Below are positions 1-6,745 of a stretch of 8,961 bases of DNA, one piece after another. A program made the translations under genes and the position numbers. The notes under the pieces are model-generated. The model did no database searches. It had not been told where the DNA came from and saw only the letters and a program-made list of their open reading frames with translations. Source of the DNA: Cycloclasticus sp. (GTDB taxonomy: Bacteria; Pseudomonadota; Gammaproteobacteria; Methylococcales; Cycloclasticaceae); contig JAESRY010000015.1 of assembly GCA_016764415.1 (NCBI GenBank), forward strand, positions 1 through 8,961, read 5' to 3'. Within the stretch, counting starts at the first letter, position 1. Every line of letters begins with the position of its first letter.

Positions 1-784
1 CAGTGTTTTCTCGTGTGCTACCCACAACAATACGGCCGTCTTTTCTTGGGATAATATAGCGATTACCTTCCATCACCATGCATGAGTTTGGAATATCGAT
101 GGGAGGGAAACAAATCATTTGCCCTTTTACCGGTTTTATATCAGCTGAGGGGCAAACGGCCGGTAATAAGTTTGGGCTCCAAGCGCCACTGCAGATGATG
201 TATTCCTTGGCTGTGAGCGTTGTATTGGATAATTGCACAGCTGCAACGGTTTTGTTAGCGGTTAATAGTGATTGAGCCTCTTCGTTGAAGAAGGTGACGT
301 CCTTGTTCGTTAAGTATTGCTTTAATGCAGCGAGCAATTTGTGTGGGCGAATGGTGGCGATAGTTGGGCGCAGCAGTGCGGGCTCGTTAATCAGTTTTAA
401 ATGCCCGAATGATTTTTTAAGTTGCTCGGCTTCCAGTATTCGGTGTGGCGCATCATGGTCTTGACACCATTGGGTGGCTTGCTGCATATCATCGTCATGA
501 AGCACCAACATGCCGGATAAAACCCATTCTGGGTCAATGCCTGTTTGTTGATGTAATTCGTTAGATAACTGCTGATAAACTGATTGGCTGAGTGAGCTGA
601 TGGCATTGACGGCATCTGAATAATGCCAAGGGCGCATGGGCGATAAGATGCCGCCCGCTGCCCAAGTCGCTTGCTGACCAGGGTTGTTTTTTTCAATAAT
701 GGCTACTTTTGCGCCTGCTTTTTGCAGTTCTTTGGCCGTTAATAAGCCAATAATGCCGCCGCCAATAATAACGAAATCAAACAT
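1..784 (-). CDS. thiO: Glycine oxidase ThiO, FAD-dependent (partial, C-terminus beyond left edge)
   Basis: The first 261 residues of an FAD-dependent amine oxidase of the DAO fold, read leftward and still open at base 1. ThiO oxidises glycine to the imine that feeds thiazole synthesis for thiamine in aerobic bacteria. Seen here: an N-terminal dinucleotide-binding loop (GGG at 8-10, G13), the acidic residue ending beta-2 (E31), and the segment ATWAAGGILSPMRPWHY at residues 39-55, which is very close to the signature of gammaproteobacterial ThiO. A KGQM segment lies at 220-223 and a VGSTRE segment near 254-259, both typical of the substrate domain. The family is about 350-370 residues long, so roughly 100 residues are missing. 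The ATG is the first in frame and directly precedes the FAD-binding strand; no good Shine-Dalgarno sequence precedes it. It is divergent from the peptidase gene at 880. A related D-amino-acid dehydrogenase is the main alternative, but the signature favours ThiO. Confidence 0.87.
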   Translation of the reverse strand, partial: MFDFVIIGGGIIGLLTAKELQKAGAKVAIIEKNNPGQQATWAAGGILSPMRPWHYSDAVNAISSLSQSVYQQLSNELHQQTGIDPEWVLSGMLVLHDDDMQQATQWCQDHDAPHRILEAEQLKKSFGHLKLINEPALLRPTIATIRPHKLLAALKQYLTNKDVTFFNEEAQSLLTANKTVAAVQLSNTTLTAKEYIICSGAWSPNLLPAVCPSADIKPVKGQMICFPPIDIPNSCMVMEGNRYIIPRKDGRIVVGSTRENT

Positions 785-879
785 GAAGAGTTGTGTTTAA
801 AAAATACGTAGTATAGCGTAGCCTAACTGAGCAAATATAACCCAATAACAAATTCAAAATATCTTAAGGAGGACTGTGA
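785..879. promoter_or_regulatory. Divergent intergenic region (thiO / peptidase operon)
   Basis: This 95-base AT-rich spacer must hold promoters for both flanking transcription units. On the minus strand TATACT (810-815) is a good -10 candidate for thiO, but no convincing -35 lies 16-18 bases upstream of it. On the plus strand the overlapping TATAGC (812-817) has TTGTGT (791-796) upstream at a short 15-base spacing. Both assignments are weak. The clear element is the plus-strand ribosome binding site TAAGGAGG at 865-872, seven bases before the ATG at 880. Confidence 0.35.
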
Positions 880-1824
880 ATGTATAAAAGCTTGTACCCT
901 GCGATAGAGCCATTTTCCCATGAGTGGATAAATACCGAGGATGGGCATGAAGTGTACATTGAGCAAGCGGGCAATCCACAAGGCGTGCCGGTGATTTTTT
1001 TACACGGCGGCCCAGGTTCTAGTTGTAAAGATCATCATCGTTGCTTTTTTAACCCGGATAAATACCACGTTATTTTAATGGATCAACGGGGTGCCGGCCG
1101 TTCCCGGCCATCGGGGCATTTAAAGCACAATACGACGAAGCATTTAGTGCTAGATATGGAAACGATTCGTGAAAAATTAGGCATTGAAAAGTGGTTGTTA
1201 TTTGGTGGTTCTTGGGGCGCTACGCTGGCATTGTTGTATGCGGAAAAACATCGGAGCCGTGTGTTAGGACTGGTTCTTCGTGGCACGTTCTTGGCGAGAC
1301 AAACGGATGCGGATTGGTTTTTTAAAGAAGGTGCAAGCCGCTTATTCCCTGAAGCATGGCTACGCTTTACGCAGCATGTGACAACTAATGAGCGTAAGAA
1401 TTTGTTGGCCTCATATCATCGACGTTTATTGATTGATGACGCTGAAGTTCAACAGGAAACAACGCGTGAATGGGATGCTTGGGGCGGCGCAGTAGTGTTG
1501 GGTGATGAGTTTGATGCTGCAGAGTTAGAAAGCGAGGTGTCTGAAAAGGCGATTGCCCAAGCTCGAATTGAAACGCATTATGCGGTGAACCGTTATTTTA
1601 TTGAAGAAAATCAGATTATCAATAATGCAGTGCGGCTAACGGATATACCGTGCACGATTATTCATGGTCGCTGTGATTTCATGTGCCCGATTGAATCGTC
1701 ATTCACCTTATCTGGTGAATTGCCAGATTCAACATTTATAAACCTGCCTAACGCAACGCATTTGGCTCATGGAGATGAAATGATTGATGCGTTGGTGAAC
1801 GCAACGGATTCGATGTTGCCGTGA
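880..1824 (+). CDS. pip: Prolyl aminopeptidase-like alpha/beta hydrolase (peptidase family S33)
   Basis: A 314-residue cytoplasmic alpha/beta hydrolase, the usual length for bacterial proline iminopeptidase, which removes N-terminal proline from peptides. Visible motifs in order: oxyanion-hole HGGPG at 42-46; DQRGAGRS at 68-75; nucleophile elbow GGSWG at 109-113 with Ser111; acid Asp266 in GRCDFMCP; and catalytic His294 in NATHLAH. The S33 signature HGGPG plus DQRGAGRS is diagnostic of the family. Two departures are visible. The WxxWEG motif of the cap domain reads WDAWGG here (Gly202 replaces the usual Glu), and the usual GHS around the catalytic His reads THL. The second substrate-recognition Glu seems kept as Glu231 (ARIETHY). 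The start is fixed by a strong TAAGGAGG seven bases upstream. The stop overlaps the GTG of the next gene by four bases, so the two are probably co-translated. Substrate preference may therefore differ from classical Pip. Confidence 0.85.
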   Translation: MYKSLYPAIEPFSHEWINTEDGHEVYIEQAGNPQGVPVIFLHGGPGSSCKDHHRCFFNPDKYHVILMDQRGAGRSRPSGHLKHNTTKHLVLDMETIREKLGIEKWLLFGGSWGATLALLYAEKHRSRVLGLVLRGTFLARQTDADWFFKEGASRLFPEAWLRFTQHVTTNERKNLLASYHRRLLIDDAEVQQETTREWDAWGGAVVLGDEFDAAELESEVSEKAIAQARIETHYAVNRYFIEENQIINNAVRLTDIPCTIIHGRCDFMCPIESSFTLSGELPDSTFINLPNATHLAHGDEMIDALVNATDSMLP

Positions 1825-2474
1825 AACCCAACAAGGTAAATGACGCGCTAAAACGCTTGAATTTAATTTTACCGCTGAAGGAAAACCAACAGGCATGTAG
1901 CTCTGACGTTAATCGTTTACATCAGGACATTCTTTTAAGTTGTATAGCAAAGGGTCGCTTTCTTTCTAAAGAAGAAATGTCTCATTATGTGGGTGATGTT
2001 TCTGAAGCGATAGATGTATTGAGCAAACGAGGGTTGGTAACGCTTAATAGTAATGGCGACTTAATTGGCGCTTACCCTTTTAGTAGGAATGAACGAAATT
2101 ATGCGGTTCAAGTTAACGAGTATAAGTTATATGCAATGTGCGCGTTGGATGCGTTAGCTATTGCTCCTATGTTCAAATTAGCTACTCAAATCACTTCTCG
2201 ATGCGGTTTGTCGGGAGACGTTATAACGATCAAAATGGACGCTGGAAAGATATTAAATATTGATAAGCTAGGGCATGTTCAATTCGGTATTTCTTGGGAT
2301 GCAGCTGATTCAGAAACGTGTTGCGCTGATAGTTTATGTAGGGAAATGATATTTATTTGTGGTGATGAAGCAGCTGAGAAATGGCTTGTAGATGCCACCA
2401 AAGATAGGCAGTTATTTACCTTGCAAGAAGCGGTTCAATTCGCGGATAAATTCTTCAGCCCACTAATGGCTTAG
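1821..2474 (+). CDS. MerB-like protein (alkylmercury lyase family)
   Basis: A 217-residue protein matching the organomercurial lyase family in length (MerB is about 212) and along most of its sequence. MerB cleaves carbon-mercury bonds by protonolysis. An N-terminal winged-helix-like region (about 30-85) is followed by YAMCALDA at 104-111, matching MerB YAWCALDT; this gives Cys107 and Asp110 for MerB Cys96 and Asp99. SRCGLSG has Cys128 for MerB Cys117. Cys173 in SLCREMIFICGDEAAEKW matches the catalytic MerB Cys159. The active-site Trp before the first Cys is Met106 here, and an extra Cys pair (167-168) is present. The GTG start lies inside the stop of the preceding peptidase gene (GTGA), so translation is probably coupled. 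No merR, merT, merP or merA lies in the window, so mercury resistance is not shown. Family membership is well supported; the substrate is unknown. Confidence 0.8.
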   Translation: MKPNKVNDALKRLNLILPLKENQQACSSDVNRLHQDILLSCIAKGRFLSKEEMSHYVGDVSEAIDVLSKRGLVTLNSNGDLIGAYPFSRNERNYAVQVNEYKLYAMCALDALAIAPMFKLATQITSRCGLSGDVITIKMDAGKILNIDKLGHVQFGISWDAADSETCCADSLCREMIFICGDEAAEKWLVDATKDRQLFTLQEAVQFADKFFSPLMA

Positions 2475-2539
2475 GTAACGAACGATTAGTACCAGTTTAT
2501 AGCGCAGTCGTTTTTACAAGAAAGCTAATTAACCCAGCC

Positions 2540-3652
2540 TTAGAATACTTTTGAATTTTTACTGTTTCTAAAAACTAACGGCTTTTCAGCTGCTGAAGTA
2601 GCTGCTTGCTCAATGGCATCGGTTACTACATGGTGCAATGGAGACAGGTCACAGACAGGGTCGGCATTGGTAGCATCGCCGGTGAGTAAAAATGCTTGGC
2701 AATGGCAACCACCAAAATCTTTACCTTTCTCTGGGCAACTTCTACACGGTTCTTGCATCCAATCGTCACCACGGAAGTAGTTGAACGCTTTGGATTGATT
2801 CCATATTTCGCTGATGGAGTGGTTGCGTACACTTGGGCAATCAAAATTAGGTAACTGGCGTGCTGAATGACAAGGTAACGCTAAACCATCCGGTGCAATC
2901 GTTAAGAAGGTAGTTCCCCAACCGTTCATGCAGGCTTTTGGTCTGCCCTCGAAGAAATCAGGCACTATATAATAAATTTTCATTTTGCCTTTTTGCGACG
3001 CTTGGTACTCATTAGCTATCGCTTCGGCAGTGGTAAGTTGCTCTTGCGTAGGCATCAGTTGATCACGATTATGATGCGCCCAACCGTAATATTGTGTATT
3101 GGCAAGTTCAACAAAGTCCGCGCCAAGTTCAATCGCCATTTCCAGAATATCTTTCATCTGGTGAATATTTTGGCGGTGTAATACCACGCACAGCACCATC
3201 GGGTAGCCGTGCTTTTTAATCAGCTTGGCAACGACTTTCTTGTGCTCAAAACTCTCCGTTCCGGCAATAAAATCATTTAATTCTTTTGAGCTGGCTTGTA
3301 GGCTAATTTGAATATGATCAAGCCCAGCTTCTTTCAGCTCGATAATTTTCGCCTCATCCATGTTGTAACCGGATGTGATGAGGTTAGTGTAATAACCCAG
3401 TTCGTGTGAATAATCGACCAGCTCTACCAAGTCTTTTCTTACGAGCGGTTCACCACCAGAAAAGCCAAGTTGCACAGCGCCCATTTCGCGTGATTGTTTA
3501 AGCACGCGTTTCCAATCATCGGTCGACAGTTCTTCTTTGAAATCAGCGTAGTCGAGCGGGTTAGAACAGTACGGGCACTGTAACGGGCACGAGTACGTGA
3601 GTTCTGCCAATAACCAACGAGGGGGACTAGGTGCTTTGAGTGATCCAGCCAT
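2540..3652 (-). CDS. pqqE: PqqA peptide cyclase, radical SAM/SPASM protein PqqE
   Basis: The radical-SAM enzyme that forms the carbon-carbon bond between Glu and Tyr of PqqA, the first committed step of PQQ synthesis. Numbered from the ATG (370 residues), the SAM cluster motif CxxxCxxC is Cys22, Cys26 and Cys29 in [11 protein letters not shown], followed by GGEP near 66-69. The C-terminal third has the Cys-rich SPASM region that holds two auxiliary iron-sulfur clusters: KACMNG, PCHSA, FDCPS, then CRSC, GGCHCQ and PVCDL. I chose the ATG at 3652; an in-frame TTG two codons upstream (3658) is possible. The ATG lies 26 bases inside pqqD, so coupling to pqqD is likely. It is the last gene of the operon. 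No convincing terminator is visible in the 65-base gap to the convergent MerB-like gene. Confidence 0.96.
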   Translation of the reverse strand: MAGSLKAPSPPRWLLAELTYSCPLQCPYCSNPLDYADFKEELSTDDWKRVLKQSREMGAVQLGFSGGEPLVRKDLVELVDYSHELGYYTNLITSGYNMDEAKIIELKEAGLDHIQISLQASSKELNDFIAGTESFEHKKVVAKLIKKHGYPMVLCVVLHRQNIHQMKDILEMAIELGADFVELANTQYYGWAHHNRDQLMPTQEQLTTAEAIANEYQASQKGKMKIYYIVPDFFEGRPKACMNGWGTTFLTIAPDGLALPCHSARQLPNFDCPSVRNHSISEIWNQSKAFNYFRGDDWMQEPCRSCPEKGKDFGGCHCQAFLLTGDATNADPVCDLSPLHHVVTDAIEQAATSAAEKPLVFRNSKNSKVF

Positions 3653-3902
3653 TTTCAAGTGCCGTATTTAAAAAGTGTGTAATGTCGCTTTCTAACCCGG
3701 AGGTTGAAAACTTTTGCTCTAATACTGAAACGATATCAGCCAGTTTGTTTTTTCCGTCGCAAACTTGAAGTATTTCAGCCGAGCTTTGGTTTAATTCAAT
3801 GAGCCCCTCGGGATACAGTAGCACGAACATATCTTGCGCTTTTTCCCACTGTAGCCGATAAGTTGGCGATAGGTGAATGGCTGTATCTATTTGCAGGCTC
3901 AT
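3627..3902 (-). CDS. pqqD: PQQ biosynthesis peptide chaperone PqqD
   Basis: A 91-residue protein of the PqqD family, the founding RiPP recognition element. It binds the PqqA precursor and delivers it to PqqE. The sequence shows the typical course: an N-terminal strand region ([24 protein letters not shown]), then [14 protein letters not shown], which matches the family's LN.(S/T)A..IL..CDG core, then a helical C-terminus (IVSVLEQKF ... [14 protein letters not shown]). A longer in-frame reading from 3971 would begin deep inside pqqC; the ATG at 3902 gives the standard length and makes a 4-base ATGA overlap with the pqqC stop, the usual arrangement for a coupled pair. GGTGA lies a few bases upstream as a modest ribosome binding site. 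It also overlaps pqqE at its 3' end. Confidence 0.95.
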   Translation of the reverse strand: MSLQIDTAIHLSPTYRLQWEKAQDMFVLLYPEGLIELNQSSAEILQVCDGKNKLADIVSVLEQKFSTSGLESDITHFLNTALENGWITQST

Positions 3903-4624
3903 TCTGTCACCGTAAAGTAGGGCGGCATGTCGTGTATGTAAGCCATGTACATAGCATCTGCCATAGTCCAAAGAATATCTAGTTTGAACTTTAGAATACG
4001 AATCATTTTTTCTTGTTGCTCACGCGTTTTGTACCAACCCAGTGTAATGCGTAAACCGTGTTCAACATCGCGACGAGCTTCGCTAAGTCGTTTTTGAAAA
4101 TAGGTGAGCCCCGTTAAATCAATCCACGGGTAATGCTCCGGCCAGTTATCAAGCCGTTGTTGGTGGATTTTTGGTGCGAACAACTCGGTTAATGATGAGC
4201 TAGCAGCTTCATGCCAATCGGCTCTGCGTGCGAAATTAACGTAAGCATCTACCGCAAAGCGAACGCCGGGCAATACGTGTTCTTCAGACAGGACTTCTTC
4301 GCGTGTTAAGCCAACGGCTTCGCCAAGTTGTAACCACGCTTCTATGCCGCCAATTTCGCCGGGAGCGCCGTCGTGGTCAATAATGCGTTGAACCCACTGA
4401 GCTCGCGTGTCCCTGTCTGGGCAGTTTGCCATAATGGCAGCATCTTTTAGCGGGATATTAGCTTGGTAGTAAAAACGATTAGCCACCCAGCCACGGATCT
4501 GTTCTTTGCTTAGCGTGCCTTCGTGCATCATCACGTGGTAGGGGTGATTGATGTGGTAAAAACGTTCCATATCGCGGATGCGTTTTTCAAATTCTTCCAG
4601 TGACCAAGGCGCTTGTTCTGTCAT
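3899..4624 (-). CDS. pqqC: Pyrroloquinoline-quinone synthase PqqC
   Basis: A 241-residue cofactorless oxidase that does the final ring closure and eight-electron oxidation of AHQQ to PQQ. The active-site residues known from the Klebsiella enzyme fall at the same numbers here: His24, Arg80, His84, His154, Arg157, Tyr175, Arg179 and Lys214. The body is all-helical in pattern, with motifs such as [10 protein letters not shown] at 21-30 and RIIDHDG at 80-86. It starts two bases after the pqqB stop and ends in a 4-base overlap with pqqD, so it sits inside one transcript with translational coupling on both sides. No strong Shine-Dalgarno sequence precedes the ATG, which fits coupling to pqqB. No key residue is missing, so it should be active. 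Confidence 0.97.
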   Translation of the reverse strand: MTEQAPWSLEEFEKRIRDMERFYHINHPYHVMMHEGTLSKEQIRGWVANRFYYQANIPLKDAAIMANCPDRDTRAQWVQRIIDHDGAPGEIGGIEAWLQLGEAVGLTREEVLSEEHVLPGVRFAVDAYVNFARRADWHEAASSSLTELFAPKIHQQRLDNWPEHYPWIDLTGLTYFQKRLSEARRDVEHGLRITLGWYKTREQQEKMIRILKFKLDILWTMADAMYMAYIHDMPPYFTVTE

Positions 4625-4626
4625 TT

Positions 4627-5535
4627 TTATAGCTCGATATTCATGTTGTCAAACGACACTTCAATGCCGTGTTGAGTCAGTATATCGCGTTCTTTTGAAT
4701 CTTCATTGAGAATTGGATTGGTATTATTAATATGGATCAAGATTTTACGTGGTTTATCCAACGTGTCTAAAAACTCAATCATGCCGCCTTCACCTGATTG
4801 CGGTAAATGGCCAATTTTGCGTGCTAGTAAAGGTCGCCCTACCGAAGCCAATTCATCGTCTGTCCAGAAAGTACCGTCTACCAATACACAATCCGCATCG
4901 GTCATAGCCTTTTCTACATGCGGTTCAATAACGCCTAAACCCGGAGCATAGAATGTGGTTTTGCCCGTCGAAATTTGGCGAATAACCATACCAATGTTGT
5001 CGCCTTCGTGCGGGTCGTTACGGTGCGGTGAATACGGTGGTGCTTTGCTTTTTAACGGCAACGCGGTGAACTCTAAATCATCAATATTAGGAATGCTAAA
5101 CGAGTCACCATTGATTGGAATAGGGTGATCTTCTACGCCACAAAAGTGTTCGAGAATATTGAAAATAGGAAAGCCCGTAGACAGGTCTTGTTTGACCATT
5201 TCTGTGCAATAAACAGTTAATGGGTCACCTTCACGAAGAATCAAAAGTCCTGTTGCATGATCAATTTGAGAGTCAAACATCACAATGGCTTCTATGCCCG
5301 TACCACGAACCTTATTTTTCGGGTGAATTTCTGGGAAGCCTTCTAGTTGAGCGCGTACGTCAGGTGAGGCATTAAATAGTGCCCAATGTTCACCGTCGGA
5401 TGACACAGCAATGGACGATTGATTGCGAGTAGACGCTTTGATTGTTCCTGCGCGAACTGCTTTACAATTTGGGCAACTGCAATTCCATTGAGGAAAACCG
5501 CCGCCAGCACCTGAACCTAGAACACGAATTTGCAT
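4627..5535 (-). CDS. pqqB: PQQ biosynthesis protein PqqB (metallo-beta-lactamase fold oxygenase)
   Basis: A 302-residue protein with the metallo-beta-lactamase fold, the normal length for PqqB. The family has been shown to be an iron-dependent hydroxylase acting on the tyrosine-derived part of the PQQ precursor. Seen here: the N-terminal [14 protein letters not shown] motif, a Cys-x-Cys-x2-Cys structural metal site (Cys19, Cys21, Cys24), [10 protein letters not shown] at 55-64, and [11 protein letters not shown] at 88-98, which supplies Asp92/His93 in place of the usual HxHxDH. His171 ([12 protein letters not shown]) and His269 (IHINNTNP) are further candidate metal ligands. The ATG at 5535 gives the canonical [13 protein letters not shown] start, yet the bases before it (a T/A-rich run) lack a Shine-Dalgarno sequence, in contrast to pqqA. 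A 74-base gap with a terminator-like hairpin separates it from pqqA. Confidence 0.96.
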   Translation of the reverse strand: MQIRVLGSGAGGGFPQWNCSCPNCKAVRAGTIKASTRNQSSIAVSSDGEHWALFNASPDVRAQLEGFPEIHPKNKVRGTGIEAIVMFDSQIDHATGLLILREGDPLTVYCTEMVKQDLSTGFPIFNILEHFCGVEDHPIPINGDSFSIPNIDDLEFTALPLKSKAPPYSPHRNDPHEGDNIGMVIRQISTGKTTFYAPGLGVIEPHVEKAMTDADCVLVDGTFWTDDELASVGRPLLARKIGHLPQSGEGGMIEFLDTLDKPRKILIHINNTNPILNEDSKERDILTQHGIEVSFDNMNIEL

Positions 5536-5561
5536 AATATTAATTTTTTTGTAGCTGAAAT

Positions 5562-5591
5562 AAAAAAAGGGGCTCCTAACGGAACCCCTTT
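5562..5591 (-). terminator. Terminator-like hairpin between pqqA and pqqB
   Basis: Read on the minus strand, an 11-bp stem (AAAGGGGTTCC pairing with GGAGCCCCTTT, one G-U pair) closes a GTTA loop and is followed by a T-rich tail. The stem arms are 5581-5591 and 5566-5576. It has the form of an intrinsic terminator. Because pqqB follows in the same direction, it probably acts as a partial terminator or 3'-end stabiliser, letting short pqqA transcripts outnumber the full operon message. A similar arrangement has been reported in other methylotroph pqq operons. Confidence 0.85.
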
Positions 5592-5609
5592 GATATGAAA
5601 ATCTTTTAT

Positions 5610-5684
5610 CTATCGGTTATAGATGTACATTGTTACTTCAAAACCGAAACGTAAATCGTTGTATGTTGGTGTTTCCCACTTCAT
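5610..5684 (-). CDS. pqqA: PQQ precursor peptide PqqA
   Basis: A 24-residue ribosomal peptide beginning [10 protein letters not shown] and ending MYIYNR. It is the substrate from which PQQ is carved: Glu16 and Tyr20 occupy the exact E-x3-Y spacing that PqqE cross-links, inside the conserved GFEVTMY segment. The length equals the family norm of 22-29 residues. The start is well fixed by AAGGAG at 5692-5697, seven bases upstream, much stronger than the site before pqqB. A sigma70-type promoter lies about 65 bases upstream of the start and the terminator-like hairpin follows about 20 bases after the stop, so pqqA is built for higher output than the enzyme genes, as expected for a stoichiometric substrate. 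Confidence 0.97.
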   Translation of the reverse strand: MKWETPTYNDLRFGFEVTMYIYNR

Positions 5685-5746
5685 GATGTATCTCCTTCGA
5701 TTGCTTTTTAATAATGAGTAGACAGCTAAAAACTGAACTAATCTTA

Positions 5747-5774
5747 AGTATATTTAATTTGAGGATGATTGCAA
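5747..5774 (-). promoter_or_regulatory. Sigma70-type promoter for the pqq operon
   Basis: On the minus strand TTGCAA (5769-5774) and TATACT (5747-5752) are separated by 16 bases, with an AT-rich spacer. This predicts a transcript start near 5740 and a leader of about 55 bases before pqqA. It lies in the 100-base gap after the MoeB-like gene, so the operon need not depend on read-through from that gene. Confidence 0.6.
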
Positions 5775-5784
5775 GTCATTTTGC

Positions 5785-6534
5785 TTATGCATTCGGTGAA
5801 CAAGTCGGGCAATTTGGGTTGCGCGGTAGCTGCATGCTTTGCCATTCCATGGATAAGCCGTCGAGCAATAATACGCGGCCCTGTAGTGATTCGCCCGCAC
5901 CTGTAAGCACTTTGATAGTCTCCAAAGCCTGCATGCTGCCGATAATTCCGGTGATGGGTGCAATCACGCCGTTTTCAGAACAACTTTGTGCCACGGCGCC
6001 ATCACGAGGGTATAAACAGTTATAGCAGGGGCATTTCTCATCACGTGAATCAAACACCGAAATTTGTCCTTCAAAACGAATCGCTGCGCCCGAAACAAGC
6101 GGTGTTTTAGTGGCAACACACGCATCATTAATCGCAAAACGTGTTTCAAAATTATCGCAACAGTCCACGACGATGTCAGCCAGTTCAGCTTGCTCAAGTA
6201 GCTCGTCACTCTCCAACTTTTTATTAAAGGCGGTGATGCTAATTAACGGGTTGATGGCTTCAAACGATTGTTTGGCGGATTCAACCTTAGGTAAACCAAT
6301 GTCGTTCGTTACATGCGCGATTTGGCGTTGAAGGTTGGATAGATCAACATCATCAAAATCGCTAATGACCATGTGGCCAATACCCGCGGCCGCAAGGTAT
6401 AAGCCTACTGGGCTACCGAGTCCGCCCATGCCAATAATTAATACGCGCGCGTCGAGCAATGCTTGTTGGCCTTCAATATCAATAGAAGGCAACATGATTT
6501 GGCGGCTATACCTTAAAAGTTGTTGGTCGTTCAT
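5785..6534 (-). CDS. moeB: MoeB/ThiF-type sulfur-carrier adenylyltransferase (E1-like)
   Basis: A 249-residue E1-like enzyme, the same length as Escherichia coli MoeB and similar throughout. The family adenylates the C-terminal Gly-Gly of a small sulfur carrier (MoaD for molybdopterin, ThiS for thiazole). Motifs: N-terminal LLRYSRQIMLP; ATP loop GMGGLG at 35-40; DLSNLQRQ at 64-71 with Arg70; DCCDN at 124-128 with Asp127 as the Mg-ATP aspartate; SGAAIRFEGQISVF near 148-161; two zinc-binding CxxC pairs (Cys170/Cys173 and Cys242/Cys245); and Cys185 at the acceptor-cysteine position in SCSENGV. It lacks a rhodanese domain. MoeB and ThiF cannot be told apart reliably by eye; neither moaD nor thiS is nearby, although a thiO gene lies about 5 kb away. 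It lies upstream of and parallel to pqqA, divergent from groES, and has no clear Shine-Dalgarno sequence. Confidence 0.85.
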   Translation of the reverse strand: MNDQQLLRYSRQIMLPSIDIEGQQALLDARVLIIGMGGLGSPVGLYLAAAGIGHMVISDFDDVDLSNLQRQIAHVTNDIGLPKVESAKQSFEAINPLISITAFNKKLESDELLEQAELADIVVDCCDNFETRFAINDACVATKTPLVSGAAIRFEGQISVFDSRDEKCPCYNCLYPRDGAVAQSCSENGVIAPITGIIGSMQALETIKVLTGAGESLQGRVLLLDGLSMEWQSMQLPRNPNCPTCSPNA

Positions 6535-6593
6535 AGCGGGATAAAAAAGTTTTGCAAGTGTCTCTTATATTAACTGAGTTTATCAGCCTTTGC

Positions 6594-6621
6594 TTGACAC
6601 AAAAGCATTCATATATATGAT
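6594..6621 (+). promoter_or_regulatory. Sigma70-type promoter of groESL
   Basis: A perfect -35 TTGACA (6594-6599) and near-consensus -10 TATGAT (6616-6621) are separated by 16 bases. The -10 runs straight into the CIRCE element, so the start point falls inside the operator's left arm and HrcA binding would block it. Confidence 0.85.
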
Positions 6622-6647
6622 TAGCACTCTTGCGAGTCGAGTGCTAA
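6621..6647 (+). promoter_or_regulatory. CIRCE operator (HrcA binding site)
   Basis: A perfect CIRCE inverted repeat: TTAGCACTC, nine-base spacer, GAGTGCTAA, with no mismatch to the consensus. CIRCE is bound by the repressor HrcA, which is itself kept active by GroEL, forming a feedback loop. The hrcA gene is not in the window. The element overlaps the -10 and the expected start of the sigma70 promoter. Confidence 0.97.
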
Positions 6648-6676
6648 TTCGCATGACGATTTTTTGGTTATAGGGG

Positions 6677-6704
6677 TTGAAATAAACAGACAGCTCCCCC
6701 ATAT
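6677..6704 (+). promoter_or_regulatory. Candidate sigma32 (RpoH) heat-shock promoter of groESL
   Basis: Downstream of CIRCE, TTGAAA (6677-6682) is followed after 14 bases by CCCCATAT (6697-6704). This matches the heat-shock consensus CTTGAAA / CCCCATNT, with a spacing inside the range known for that sigma factor. It would give a second groES transcript starting about 35 bases before the ATG that avoids the operator. Only sequence match supports it. Confidence 0.65.
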
Positions 6705-6745
6705 CCTTTTAGCAGTTTTATGTTAATCACTAGGAGATTTATCAA

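Noticed and set aside
1821..2474. Reading the MerB-like gene as evidence for a mercury resistance operon
   Set aside because: No merR, merT, merP or merA gene is present on either side, and there is no transposon or inverted repeat around it.
2475..2539. Possible terminator between the convergent MerB-like gene and pqqE
   Set aside because: Only a 5-bp AACGA/TCGTT pair with a long loop before a short T-run is found, too weak to call.
3903..3971. Longer PqqD beginning at 3971 with 23 extra residues
   Set aside because: The extension is out-of-frame pqqC coding sequence; the ATG at 3902 gives the normal PqqD length and an ATGA overlap with the pqqC stop.
5714..6025. 103-codon plus-strand frame over the moeB 3' end and the pqqA leader
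   Set aside because: Antisense to a conserved gene for most of its length, with no motif; its start coincides with the pqq promoter region.
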